Shown here piece after piece: positions 45,533 to 53,219 of a stretch of 64,000 nt of DNA. The position numbers and the translations under genes were made by a program. The DNA is from Listeria sp. PSOL-1 (lineage in GTDB: Bacteria > Bacillota > Bacilli > Lactobacillales > Listeriaceae). Each line of letters starts with the position of its first letter. The first letter of the stretch is position 1. The notes below the pieces were generated by a model. The model had not been told where the DNA came from and did not search any database. It saw only the letters and a program-made list of their open reading frames with translations. The DNA is taken from assembly GCF_902806445.1 (NCBI RefSeq), contig NZ_LR760298.1, positions 124,001 through 188,000 of the forward strand, read 5' to 3'.

Positions 45533-45562
45533 TTGATTTTGAAAGCGATTTTATGATATAGT
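45533..45562 (+). promoter_or_regulatory. Promoter with cre-like site
   Basis: TTGATT (45533-45538), 18 bp, TATAGT (45557-45562). TGAAAGCGATTTTA (45540-45553) in the spacer matches the cre consensus at 13 of 14 positions. It would drive the frameshifted gene downstream. Confidence 0.5.
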
Positions 45563-45599
45563 GTAATTATTAGAAAATAATAAAAAGGGAGACAAAAAT

Positions 45600-46445
45600 A
45601 TGAGAAAGAGTTTACTATTTCTTTTGCTTACTCTTACCTCAGTATTACTAGTGGTACCTACACACAGTATTAATGTAGGCGGGGTAGAAAAAAACCGAAT
45701 TTTCAAGCAATTTATAATCAAGCTGTATCAGAAAATATTATTAATCCTGAAACGAAAACTTTTGCGCGATGGAAGACAGAAAATGAAGAAGAATTCTATC
45801 CTAATTTTAAAGAGGCTGTCAAGGAGAATATATTGCCGAAGGATTTGGCAACAAATTATGCTGCTTGGTTGAAAGCGAATCGCTACGGAATCCCTCCAGA
45901 GGGGGATACAAAAGTTTTTAATGATGTTACACCACATGCTTCATGGAAAGGCTTTGCTATAAAAGGCTGGCGACATTTTGATTACAAATAATACCAGTTC
46001 AAAGGGGATTACAGGCCATGCTGCTATCGCAAATAGTGATAATTACATTTTGGACATGCCAGGTACAGGCCGACGTCCTGCAAAATCTAATAATAGGCAA
46101 AGCACAGTAAGTAGTTGGTTGAAGGAATATGACAATAGTGGGAAATATGTAAAAGTTTACAGGCTAAAAGATCAAGACATGGCGAAGAGAGTAGCACGTT
46201 ATGCTGATCGTAATTATTATTCAACAACTGGAAGTGCAACGAAAAATATACAACTTGACTATGGTATAGATTACCATCTCTATCAAAAAAGCCCTAGTTA
46301 TTGTTCCAAGTTAGTTTATCAAGCTTATTATTTTGGTTCAGGAGCTGCTAAGGTAGTATATCCTAAGAATGGATTTGTAGCTCCTTATTTTTTAATAGGA
46401 ACATTTACAGCTAATTATAAACCCCAGCTTAAAAAGACTTTTTAG
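45600..46445 (+). pseudogene. YiiX/NlpC-P60-like secreted hydrolase with two compensating frameshifts
   Basis: The first frame gives a signal peptide (MRKSLLFLLLTLTSV...). It then turns into Lys/Arg/Leu-rich noise and stops at 45872. The next frame from about 45695 reads sensibly (KPNFQAIYNQAVSEN ... FAIKG). The original frame resumes at 45969 with GDILITNNTSSKGITGHAAIA, then SYCSKLVYQAYYFGSG. One A appears lost in the A-run at 45688-45694 and one extra T inserted at 45968; together they cancel. GDILI, the GHAAI histidine and the SYCSKLV cysteine are the active-site pattern of permuted papain-like (YiiX/DUF830) enzymes. Repaired length is about 281 residues. As written the gene cannot make the enzyme. 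Confidence 0.8.
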
Positions 46446-46463
46446 AAAGTAGGAATTATATTT

Positions 46464-46841
46464 ATGAAAAAAATATTTTTATGGGCAGGAGTTCCTGTAG
46501 GTATCATTATTTTGATTGGTATGATTTTCTATATTTATCAGGTACCTGTACAAAAGTACTTTGGAAAAAAAGCGATAGAAAAATATATTACGGCTCAGCA
46601 AATCAATAGAAAAGATATGCAATTACTTGATTCAGGAGCTAGCCTGATGAAAGGGGGCTATAGAGCAACCTATAAAATTAAAACAGATCCAGAGAAAGAG
46701 TACTCTTATTATTATCGTTCTTGGGCTAAAAGTGACCCTTACCATATATCTCTTAATGTTTATAAGAATGGGACCGCTCTTAATTCAAGTGATCCGTCTA
46801 TTAAACATCCTCCGCTTTCTGATGATTTTAAAGAAAAATAG
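46464..46841 (+). CDS. Small membrane-anchored protein, DUF3139-like
   Basis: The product has 125 residues: one N-terminal membrane segment (about 5-27), then a hydrophilic domain with a Tyr-rich stretch EKEYSYYYRSW, resembling DUF3139-type small proteins of Firmicutes. It follows the broken hydrolase gene by 18 bp and may have been in its operon. The ribosome site is weak (AGTAGGAAT). Function is unknown. Confidence 0.6.
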   Translation: MKKIFLWAGVPVGIIILIGMIFYIYQVPVQKYFGKKAIEKYITAQQINRKDMQLLDSGASLMKGGYRATYKIKTDPEKEYSYYYRSWAKSDPYHISLNVYKNGTALNSSDPSIKHPPLSDDFKEK

Positions 46842-46883
46842 AAAATAGAGCTATGTAGTTTTGAGTGTTTCCAGAAAAAAAAC

Positions 46884-46961
46884 ACGTCTGTTTATAAAGC
46901 ACTGATGCTTACACTAGCACTTGTTACGCTTATTGTGTTAGTCCTAGACTTTCATAAATAA
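46884..46961 (+). pseudogene. Relic of a holin-like type I toxin peptide
   Basis: The frame encodes TSVYKALMLTLALVTLIVLV followed by LDFHK and a stop. This closely fits the short holin-like toxins (about 25-35 residues, MSVxxALxLML...LxFHxK) of type I toxin-antitoxin loci in Firmicutes. The expected ATG is ACG here and no ribosome site precedes it, so it looks inactivated. A degenerate hairpin follows at 46987-47015. Confidence 0.5.
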
Positions 46962-46986
46962 AAAAAGTAATCATCTAACCACTTTG

Positions 46987-47018
46987 AACCACTCCCTGTT
47001 AAGCAGGTAGTAGTTTTT
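46987..47018 (+). terminator. Degenerate hairpin after the toxin relic
   Basis: AACcACTcCCTG (46987-46998) pairs with CAGGtAGTaGTT (47004-47015) with two mismatches, followed by T residues. In intact loci such a hairpin ends the toxin mRNA and overlaps the antisense antitoxin RNA. Confidence 0.45.
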
Positions 47019-47221
47019 GTTCATTTTATAGTTTAAAAGCTTATCTCGAGGCTGTTTTTAGTTCAATTTTGTAGAGCAGAAATGGGACAGAACTTAACAA
47101 CTTTCATTTACTTTGTTGATATCTGAAATTAGTTGGAAAAGGGCGTATTTAAACTGCATCCTTTTTTGTGGTGTAAGATCATGTTAAAGTTTTATCAGGC
47201 CCATCCCAGGCCCCAAACAAC

Positions 47222-47262
47222 AAAAAACGAGTTTCAGGAAAAATAAATTAATCCTGAAACTC
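47222..47262 (-). terminator. Terminator of tRNA-Leu
   Basis: GAGTTTCAGG (47229-47238) pairs with CCTGAAACTC (47253-47262). On the minus strand it is followed by six T (47222-47227). Confidence 0.85.
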
Positions 47263-47277
47263 ATTGCTAATGTAAGA

Positions 47278-47361
<84 letters not shown>

Positions 47362-47435
47362 TTAATATCAATGTTTTTCACCCACACAACCTAATGAGAC
47401 GCGCAAGGTTATTATATCTATATACATGCTAAGTT

Positions 47436-47465
47436 AGTATATCCTAGCGCAACTAAATTTGTCAA
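47436..47465 (-). promoter_or_regulatory. Promoter of tRNA-Leu
   Basis: On the minus strand the consensus TTGACA (47460-47465) and TATACT (47436-47441) are 18 bp apart, giving a short leader of about 65-70 nt before the tRNA. The rest of 47466-47670 shows nothing recognisable. Confidence 0.8.
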
Positions 47466-47670
47466 GTTGGCATTCTATCTAAGCTATCATGCCTTTTATT
47501 AGCTATTATTACCACTCAATTGATTTATATCATTACTATTAAATAAAAAAATAGAAGAGATTGAATCTTATAAATGTGGCGTGCTAAGAAAAAAGCAAGT
47601 TATCAGAAGCAACCTAATTTTATTAAAAATATCCAGGCAAATTACTAGAGTATTTTGCCTATAAAATCAT

Positions 47671-48099
47671 TTATATTAAAATTGTTTCTACCAATAAATC
47701 ATTTGTTTTGTCTAATTTAGAGAATGAATGAGGGATAGGATGCGTCACTAAGATGATATATTTTTGCTTATATGAAGCCTCTTCATATTTTTTGAAGAAG
47801 ATTTGCTCTGGATTATGAGGTAATAAAGTATTAGGAAATTGCATATCAAAACTATTCGATAGATATTCTTGAATATTTGTGGCTAAAATATTTTTATTTA
47901 GATGCAACTCTTCTAAAATATTTCGAGTATAGTCAGATGTGTCTACGATCTTCCCAATAGTTGGATCAGAAATAATTAATGCTTTTTTTAAATAGCGTTC
48001 CCACACAGTAGAAGCAATGGGTATATCTAGTTCAGTGTGTAAAATTAAAAGGTAATCTAGATTAATATTATAACTAATGATACGGTCAGCTTGAATCAT
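47671..48099 (-). CDS. Hypothetical protein, no recognised family
   Basis: A soluble, Ile/Leu-rich protein of 142 residues with no signal peptide or membrane segment, mixed alpha/beta character, and a central NIQEYLSNSFDMQFPNTLLPHNPEQ stretch (written here in part). ATG 48099 is preceded by AGAGAGATG on the minus strand. There are no partner genes; the tRNA lies downstream and the fluoride riboswitch starts divergently upstream. It is probably lineage-specific. Confidence 0.55.
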   Translation of the reverse strand: MIQADRIISYNINLDYLLILHTELDIPIASTVWERYLKKALIISDPTIGKIVDTSDYTRNILEELHLNKNILATNIQEYLSNSFDMQFPNTLLPHNPEQIFFKKYEEASYKQKYIILVTHPIPHSFSKLDKTNDLLVETILI

Positions 48100-48240
48100 A
48101 TTATCATCTCTCTTTTGTTTATATTTAATCTAAATCTATCATAATATTATGTGAAAAGTAAAACAAAGAGAAACCCTTTCATTTAAATAATATCTCTCAT
48201 TCTATTGACCATCAACCGCTATACAACCTAACAAACTTGC

Positions 48241-48269
48241 TTGCTTAAAAAATATTTTCGTTGTATAGT
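48241..48269 (+). promoter_or_regulatory. Promoter of the crcB operon
   Basis: TTGCTT (48241-48246), 17 bp, TATAGT (48264-48269), placing transcription start just before the fluoride aptamer. Confidence 0.7.
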
Positions 48270-48275
48270 AAAAAT

Positions 48276-48370
48276 GAAAGAGCGATGGAGTTCGCTAAAA
48301 CCGCAATATGCTGATGACTCCTGTTTAAGTAAGCTTAGTTCAACCCTAGGCTTGTTTAAGCAGGATTTTT
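48276..48370 (+). ncRNA. Fluoride riboswitch (crcB motif) with terminator
   Basis: The aptamer core is present: GCGATGGAGTTCGC (about 48282-48295), then AACCGC, and the conserved GCTGATGACTCCT (48310-48322). Its last bases also start the terminator: CCTGTTTAAGTAAGCTTAG (from 48320) pairs with CTTGTTTAAGCAGG (to about 48364), followed by T5. Fluoride binding should hold the aptamer and stop the terminator from forming, turning on the two fluoride exporters. Confidence 0.93.
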
Positions 48371-48394
48371 AATTGCTTAGAGGAGGATTAGAAA

Positions 48395-48775
48395 ATGTAT
48401 TACGTATATATTGCTATTTTCAGTGCACTAGGTGGCATGAGCCGCTATGGAATTAGCTTACTTATCAATGCTAATAACTTTCCCATTGCAACACTTGTCG
48501 TTAATCTCTTGGGATCATTTTTGTTAGCAATCATTATGCAATATTTTGCGGAAAATGTGGATGTTCCACCGCAATTAATTGCTGGTTTAGGGACAGGTTT
48601 TGTCGGTTCTTTTACTACATTTTCAAGCTTTAGTGTTGAAAATATTCATTTGTTAATGAACGGGCAATATTTTCTTGCGATTAGTTATATTGTGGTTAGT
48701 TTATGTGGGGGTTTGCTGTTTGCAGGTGTAGGTTATAAAGTAAGCTGGATTTTAGTAAAGCGAAGGGGGCTTTGA
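48395..48775 (+). CDS. crcB1: Fluoride channel CrcB/Fluc, subunit 1
   Basis: A small fluoride-exporting channel of 126 residues and four membrane segments. Motifs: GGMSRYGIS at the start, TLVVNLLGSFLLA (pore Asn), and GTGFVGSFTTFSSFSVE (Phe/Thr fluoride track and central Na+ site). It lies directly behind the fluoride riboswitch, with AGAGGAGG before ATG 48395. It likely pairs with the product of the next gene as an antiparallel heterodimer. Confidence 0.95.
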   Translation: MYYVYIAIFSALGGMSRYGISLLINANNFPIATLVVNLLGSFLLAIIMQYFAENVDVPPQLIAGLGTGFVGSFTTFSSFSVENIHLLMNGQYFLAISYIVVSLCGGLLFAGVGYKVSWILVKRRGL

Positions 48776-48777
48776 AT

Positions 48778-49140
48778 ATGATTATTCAGTTACTGATTGT
48801 CGGAATTGGTGCTGCGGTTGGGGGTATGATAAGATACGGTTTTTCTAATTGGTTAAAAAATAAGTGGCACACACAGTTCCCCTGGGCGACTTTCATTATT
48901 AACCTTAGTGGCTCCTTTTTGCTTGGTCTGCTTATTTCTTCAAATCTTTCACCAGCATGGCAATTGCTGTTTGGAACAGGATTACTAGGAGGATATACCA
49001 CATTTTCTACTTTTAAAATTGAAAATATTGAATTACTCTTAAAAAAAGAATATCAAATCTTTTTTTCTTATACAGGTTTATCTTATTTATTCGGTTTACT
49101 TTTTGCTGCATTTGGTGTGATCGTTGGCAATAACTTATAA
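48778..49140 (+). CDS. crcB2: Fluoride channel CrcB/Fluc, subunit 2
   Basis: The partner subunit has 120 residues with the same four-segment plan: GGMIRYGFSNW, TFIINLSGSFLLG and GTGLLGGYTTFSTFKIE. ATG 48778 lies two bases after the crcB1 stop with AAGGGGG upstream. The TTG at 48772 overlaps the stop and is not needed. Two-gene crcB operons are usual in Bacilli. Confidence 0.95.
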   Translation: MIIQLLIVGIGAAVGGMIRYGFSNWLKNKWHTQFPWATFIINLSGSFLLGLLISSNLSPAWQLLFGTGLLGGYTTFSTFKIENIELLLKKEYQIFFSYTGLSYLFGLLFAAFGVIVGNNL

Positions 49141-49226
49141 GAAAAGCTTAAGAAGTCAAATAAACTATTGTAGCTAAGTTTTTGGCATGATATGCTAGAA
49201 AAAAAGATTTTTGAAAGGTAATCTGT

Positions 49227-49598
49227 ATGAAAAAAATTATTTTCCTTTCTATCATTGCTTTATTTGTTTTTTTAGCCGTTGGTTGCGGTAAACAAGGTGT
49301 TCCTGCAGTGGTAGTAAATGGTACAATTAGTGATGCAAGTTCAGCTGTTCAAAATAAGACTTTAATGGTAAATGGCACGTTGAGTTGGCAAGGTGAGGCA
49401 GAAAAAAATTCACGAGACTTAACTGTTCTGCTAAATGATTCAACAAAAATTACAGATGCTTCTGGTAAAACGACAAAAATCGCTTCATTACGAAAAGGAG
49501 ACCGTTTTTCTGCCGTTTTTCCTGAAGGGACAAAAATCGTTTCTCCATCACCAGGTAAAGTTTCAAACCCAGCAACTTCTATTAAGCTAACAAAATAG
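49227..49598 (+). CDS. Small lipoprotein, unknown function
   Basis: The product has 123 residues. The signal peptide ends in the lipobox AVGC (Cys 20), followed by a small beta-rich domain with LMVNGTLSWQGEAEKNSRDL and a conserved-looking LRKGDRFSAVFPEGTKI. No family is recognised; the fold pattern suggests an OB- or Ig-like barrel. GAAAGGTAA precedes ATG 49227. A palindromic repeat copy abuts the stop codon. Confidence 0.75.
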   Translation: MKKIIFLSIIALFVFLAVGCGKQGVPAVVVNGTISDASSAVQNKTLMVNGTLSWQGEAEKNSRDLTVLLNDSTKITDASGKTTKIASLRKGDRFSAVFPEGTKIVSPSPGKVSNPATSIKLTK

Positions 49599-49721
49599 CT
49601 CGGCGACAAGCACGCGCGATTGAAGAGGTTTGCCAGACTTCTTCTTCTGATGAACTCTTTAATGCAAGCGTTTTCTATTAGTTTGTCGTGTTCGAACTAT
49701 AGAACTTATACTATCTTTTTT
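49598..49721 (+). repeat. Dispersed 3'-end palindromic repeat, copy E (degenerate)
   Basis: It begins at the stop codon of the small lipoprotein gene. The left arm TTGAAGAGGTTTGCCAGA (49620-49637) is intact, but the right arm (49646-49662) has several changes and the loop is short. The flanking CGGCGACAAGC and TTTGTCGTGTTCGAA are kept. A second hairpin with T-run (49744-49780) follows. Confidence 0.75.
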
Positions 49722-49743
49722 GAATCATATTTTCTTAAAAAAT

Positions 49744-49781
49744 AGAGCTGAGGCACATGATGCCTTAGACTCTTTTTTTGT
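49744..49781 (+). terminator. Terminator after repeat copy E
   Basis: AGAG-TGAGGCA (49744-49755) pairs with TGCCTTAG-CTCT (49761-49773), followed by T7. A similar but weaker hairpin follows copy A near 985-1010. Confidence 0.65.
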
Positions 49782-49899
49782 ATGCGCAGGGTAGATTTAA
49801 ATGTTATTTAAAGCATTTTGTTTTTGGCATTATCAGTAGCTATTCTTAATTTCTACTACGATAGTTAGAAATAATTTATTCAATTTAATAAAAAAGTAA

Positions 49900-49925
49900 G
49901 TTTAAAAGTTTAAATAAATGGATAT
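49900..49925 (+). promoter_or_regulatory. SigB-like promoter of the stress operon
   Basis: GTTTAA (49900-49905), 14 bp, GGATAT (49920-49925), close to the general-stress consensus GTTTAA-N12-15-GGGTAT. It lies about 40 bp before the first gene of a set whose members are SigB-controlled in other Bacilli. Confidence 0.55.
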
Positions 49926-49965
49926 CTACATATAGAAAAGATAATAAGAAAGGGGGGGTGCGAAG

Positions 49966-50217
49966 ATGTTGCATTTGTTATGGGTACTCATTGTTGGTGC
50001 TGTTATTGGGATTATTGCTGGTGCGCTTACCAGTAGGAAACTCCCCGCTGGTTGGATTGGTAACATTATTGCTGGTCTAGTTGGCTCTTGGTTAGGGGAA
50101 AAACTTCTTGGTAGCTGGGGTCCACATATTGCAGGAATGGCTATTCTTCCTTCCATCATTGGTGCAGTCATTTTAGTAGCAATTATTTCATTTTTTATCG
50201 GGATGAGCAAAAAATAA
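49966..50217 (+). CDS. GlsB/YeaQ/YmgE family stress membrane protein
   Basis: An 83-residue, very hydrophobic protein with three segments and the glycine pattern LIVGAVIGIIAGALTSRK and WIGNIIAGLVGSWLGEKLLG of the transglycosylase-associated (GlsB) family. These are small stress-induced membrane proteins of unclear role. It is the first gene of a five-gene block; GGGGGGGTG precedes ATG 49966. Confidence 0.9.
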   Translation: MLHLLWVLIVGAVIGIIAGALTSRKLPAGWIGNIIAGLVGSWLGEKLLGSWGPHIAGMAILPSIIGAVILVAIISFFIGMSKK

Positions 50218-50239
50218 CAAACAAAGAAGGTGCTGTTTT

Positions 50240-50794
50240 ATGAATGGGTTTGTTAGACTGATTTTTCTTCTGATTGGATTAGTAGGGATGATTGGTAGTG
50301 CAATATTTGCTGCTTTAGTTTATCCGCTTGCTGGTTTTTCAGATCAAATACAAACTTACAGTAGTTCCAATTGGTTTATGAATGTCATGATTGTTGTTGC
50401 TGTTTTAATCTTTTTTGTGTTCTTCCTGTTGTTTTTTGCAGCGATTGCAACAAAACAAAAAGTGCGTGCACTCCATATTTTAACACCAGCAGGAGATATT
50501 CAGTTAACACAGACAATGATTAATAGCACAATTTTACATGCCATACATGAGATGAATATTTTAAAGCAGCCAGAAGTTTACACAAAATTAAATAGCAAGA
50601 AACAATCAGTTCAAGCCACCATTTCTGGAGGGACAATTCCTCTTTCTCACCTGCCTGAAGCTGGAAAAAATTTGCAAGCCAATGTAGAAGAAAGACTCAA
50701 GGAATTGCTTCAAATTGAACATGTTTCTGTTGATATCCGTATGGAAGAAAGAATTCCGGAAAAACGCAAGAAGAATGAAGCACGTGTTGTCTAA
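50240..50794 (+). CDS. amaP: Alkaline-shock membrane anchor protein AmaP
   Basis: The product has 184 residues: two N-terminal membrane segments (about 5-30 and 50-75), then a cytosolic Asp23-like domain. In staphylococci AmaP ties Asp23 to the membrane. The Asp23-family gene lies two genes downstream here, in the expected order AmaP-DUF2273-Asp23. GAAGGTG precedes ATG 50240. Confidence 0.88.
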   Translation: MNGFVRLIFLLIGLVGMIGSAIFAALVYPLAGFSDQIQTYSSSNWFMNVMIVVAVLIFFVFFLLFFAAIATKQKVRALHILTPAGDIQLTQTMINSTILHAIHEMNILKQPEVYTKLNSKKQSVQATISGGTIPLSHLPEAGKNLQANVEERLKELLQIEHVSVDIRMEERIPEKRKKNEARVV

Positions 50795-50806
50795 GGAGGA
50801 ATCAGA

Positions 50807-51010
50807 ATGGATCTGCTTGAATTTTTAAAGCCATACAGAGGAAGAATTTTCTGGACGCTCTTAGGTTTCATTATAGCAGTGCTCTGGATTACCATCGGAT
50901 TTGGCTATACATTACTTATTTTGCTGTTAATAGCGATTGGTTTTGTTATTGGGAAATGGCGCGACGGGGCGTTAGATCTACAAAAATGGTTTCAATTTAT
51001 TTCTAAATAA
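50807..51010 (+). CDS. DUF2273 small membrane protein
   Basis: A 67-residue protein with two membrane segments and the family pattern FLKPYRGRIFWTLLGFIIAVL then GFVIGKWRDGALDL. It is always found between AmaP and Asp23-type genes and presumably takes part in the same membrane complex. GGAGG lies before ATG 50807. Confidence 0.9.
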   Translation: MDLLEFLKPYRGRIFWTLLGFIIAVLWITIGFGYTLLILLLIAIGFVIGKWRDGALDLQKWFQFISK

Positions 51011-51033
51011 AACGAAAAGAAAGGTGATTAGAC

Positions 51034-51462
51034 ATGGTTGAAGAAAGCAGACAAAATGGAGAACAAGAAACTCATAAAAATTCACTAACATTTGATGATC
51101 AAGTTATCAAAAAAATCACAGGAATTGCGGCAAAAGAAGTGGATGGTGTTGTTGACCTTCAAGGTGGAATGATTAGTGGCATAACTGAACGCTTCACAAG
51201 CAATGGAGACATCACAAAAGGAATTGATGTTGAAGTGGGTGAAAAGCAAGCAGCGATAGATCTTACTGCTGTTGTTGAATATGGTAGAAGTATTCCTGGA
51301 ATCTTTAACGAAATTGTCAAGAAAATTACCGAAGCAGTAGGTAGAATGACTGGACTAAAGGTTGTTGAAATTAACCTTAACGTTACAGATGTAAAAACAA
51401 GACGTGAACTTGAAGAAGATAATAAAAAAGCTAAAGATACAAATGATAATCGTTCAAACTAA
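51034..51462 (+). CDS. Asp23/Gls24 family alkaline-shock protein
   Basis: An acidic cytosolic protein of 142 residues. The Asp23 core is ITGIAAKEVDGVVDLQGGM ... GIDVEVGEKQAAIDLTAVVEYG ... GLKVVEINLNVTDV. These abundant stress proteins sit near the membrane and support envelope homeostasis; their biochemistry is unknown. AAAGGTGA precedes ATG 51034. Confidence 0.93.
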   Translation: MVEESRQNGEQETHKNSLTFDDQVIKKITGIAAKEVDGVVDLQGGMISGITERFTSNGDITKGIDVEVGEKQAAIDLTAVVEYGRSIPGIFNEIVKKITEAVGRMTGLKVVEINLNVTDVKTRRELEEDNKKAKDTNDNRSN

Positions 51463-51496
51463 TTAAAAATCTAATGAATGAAGGAGAATGAGAAAA

Positions 51497-51700
51497 ATGA
51501 CTGAAGATAATGGTATGAAAGATAAAGCAAAAGGCGAAGTAAAAGATCGTGTAGGAGGAGCTACTGGCGATAAAAAACAACAAGCAGAAGGTGTAAAAGA
51601 TAAAACTACTGGCAAATTTAAAGAAGTAACAAATAATGCAAAGGAAAAAGCAGAGGACTTTGCGAATAAAGCAAAAGACAAGTTCAAAAAAGACAAATAA
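51497..51700 (+). CDS. CsbD family general-stress protein
   Basis: A small, highly charged protein of 67 residues, rich in Lys, Asp and Glu. It has the CsbD pattern MKDKAKGEVKDRVGGATGDK followed by a degenerate repeat. CsbD-type genes are SigB targets in Bacillus; the function is unknown. ATG 51497 is chosen, ten bases after AAGGAG; the ATG at 51488 is too close to it. Confidence 0.92.
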   Translation: MTEDNGMKDKAKGEVKDRVGGATGDKKQQAEGVKDKTTGKFKEVTNNAKEKAEDFANKAKDKFKKDK

Positions 51701-51722
51701 AGTGCAACAAAAAATTAAACAG

Positions 51723-51757
51723 CTCCCTTTATAGTAACTACTATAAAGGGAGTTTTT
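51723..51757 (+). terminator. Terminator of the stress operon
   Basis: CTCCCTTTATAGTA (51723-51736) pairs perfectly with 51739-51752, followed by T5. Confidence 0.9.
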
Positions 51758-51892
51758 ATGATTCATAAGCTAAATATCAATTTTTTATATTTTGAAATTT
51801 ATACGATAAACAAAAACTATGACTTCTTTTTAAAAGCATGCTATGCTTAAAACAAAAAGACGATTGAGTCAGTAGAAAAGGTGAGTGTTATC

Positions 51893-52246
51893 ATGCGTGT
51901 TTTTGCAGGAATTATATCGATTCAAGCATCTATTTTAGGGTTTATTTCTTTTATATCTGCTATTAAGCCAAGCGGGACCCATCTCCTTATCGTTCCAGAA
52001 AGCTTGGCAAAGAATGCGAGTCTAGGCTTGTCGATTATGATGCTTATTGCAGGGGTTTTGATTATTTGTTCTAAACGAGACGATTTTTTACTTTTTTTAG
52101 CGATGCTATTTTGGGTATTTGGCGTTATTTTAGGACTGCTTTTTGTGCCTAGTTTTTCGGGAATTTATTTTCGACCAGTTGTTTGTGGAATTTGCATTAT
52201 CATTAGCTTTAGTTATATTAATTTTAAACGGAATAAAAATAATTAA
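51893..52246 (+). CDS. Small membrane protein, unknown function
   Basis: The product has 117 residues and four hydrophobic segments. No family motif is recognised. ATG 51893 follows AAGGTGAG; the GTG at 51881 lies inside that ribosome site. The ribokinase-like gene begins 20 bp after the stop, so they may be cotranscribed, but nothing ties this protein to sugar uptake. Confidence 0.65.
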   Translation: MRVFAGIISIQASILGFISFISAIKPSGTHLLIVPESLAKNASLGLSIMMLIAGVLIICSKRDDFLLFLAMLFWVFGVILGLLFVPSFSGIYFRPVVCGICIIISFSYINFKRNKNN

Positions 52247-52266
52247 CGCGAAAATGAGGGGTTTTG

Positions 52267-53160
52267 ATGAGTAAAATTTGTGTTGTAGGTAGTTTAAACA
52301 TGGATAAAACGATGACGCTAGCAAAACTTCCACAAATAGGAGAAACACTCGAAGGACAAGAGATAAGCGACTCAGCTGGCGGAAAAGGTTTCAATCAAGC
52401 GGTTGCGGCTGCTAGGTTAGGTAGTGAGGTTGTTTTTATTGGAGCGGTTGGTGATGATGAAAATGGGCGTATTTTAAAGAAGATATTAAAAGATGAACAC
52501 ATTGATGATGAGCAAGTAGAAATGCTTGATACCACAACTGGAATAGCTTGGATTCTTATTGAGGAAAGTGGTAAAAACATGATCTTAACTTATGCAGGTG
52601 CCAATAAAGCATTTTCATTAAATGAGCTAAAACGACAATGTATTGCTGATTGCGATATTGTTATTTCCCAATTTGAAATAGCCGAAGCAACGATTTTAAG
52701 TGCATTTAAACAAGCAAAAGCAGCAGGGAAAACGACAATTTTAAATCCAGCACCTGGAAAATTTTGTAAAAAAGAATTACTTGAGTTAACGGACTATTTT
52801 ATGCCCAATGAAACCGAATTTGATATCGTGACAAATCATCAGTCAAAAACAACAGAAGAGCGAGTTGCAAAAGCAAAAGAGCTGATAAAAAGTGGAATAA
52901 AGGCCATTATTATTACACTTGGGGAGGCAGGTTCGCTTATTATAACTAGTGAAAGTGTTCATGAAGTTCCAGCTGTAAAGGCAAAAGTTATCGATACAAC
53001 AGCAGCAGGTGATAGTTATATTGGGACATTTGCTCACTTTTTAGCACAAGGTGCTTCCATTTACCAAGCAGCAGAAAAAGCAGCAAAAGTAGCAGCAAAA
53101 GTTGTGGAAAAATACGGGGCATACACGTCACTTCCAACTGCTGAAGAACTCAATCAGTAA
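52267..53160 (+). CDS. rbsK: PfkB family kinase, ribokinase-like
   Basis: A 297-residue sugar kinase. The ribokinase N-terminal signature SLNMDKTMTLAKLPQIGETL and the Gly-Gly loop AGGKGFNQAVAAARLG are present, as are the C-terminal anion hole and catalytic Asp in DTTAAGDSYIGTFAHFLA. It phosphorylates ribose or a similar sugar at O5; no rbs transporter is adjacent, so the natural substrate is uncertain. ATG 52267 follows GAGGGG. Confidence 0.88.
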   Translation: MSKICVVGSLNMDKTMTLAKLPQIGETLEGQEISDSAGGKGFNQAVAAARLGSEVVFIGAVGDDENGRILKKILKDEHIDDEQVEMLDTTTGIAWILIEESGKNMILTYAGANKAFSLNELKRQCIADCDIVISQFEIAEATILSAFKQAKAAGKTTILNPAPGKFCKKELLELTDYFMPNETEFDIVTNHQSKTTEERVAKAKELIKSGIKAIIITLGEAGSLIITSESVHEVPAVKAKVIDTTAAGDSYIGTFAHFLAQGASIYQAAEKAAKVAAKVVEKYGAYTSLPTAEELNQ

Positions 53161-53219
53161 TGTTTATTTTGAATACAATAGGGAATAGATAGTTGAATTT
53201 AAAGAAAGAAGGTAATGGC

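Noticed and set aside
45600-45872. A stand-alone 90-residue secreted peptide
   Set aside because: After the signal peptide the residues are Lys/Arg/Leu noise, while another frame continues a recognisable protein; it is better explained as the start of a frameshifted gene.
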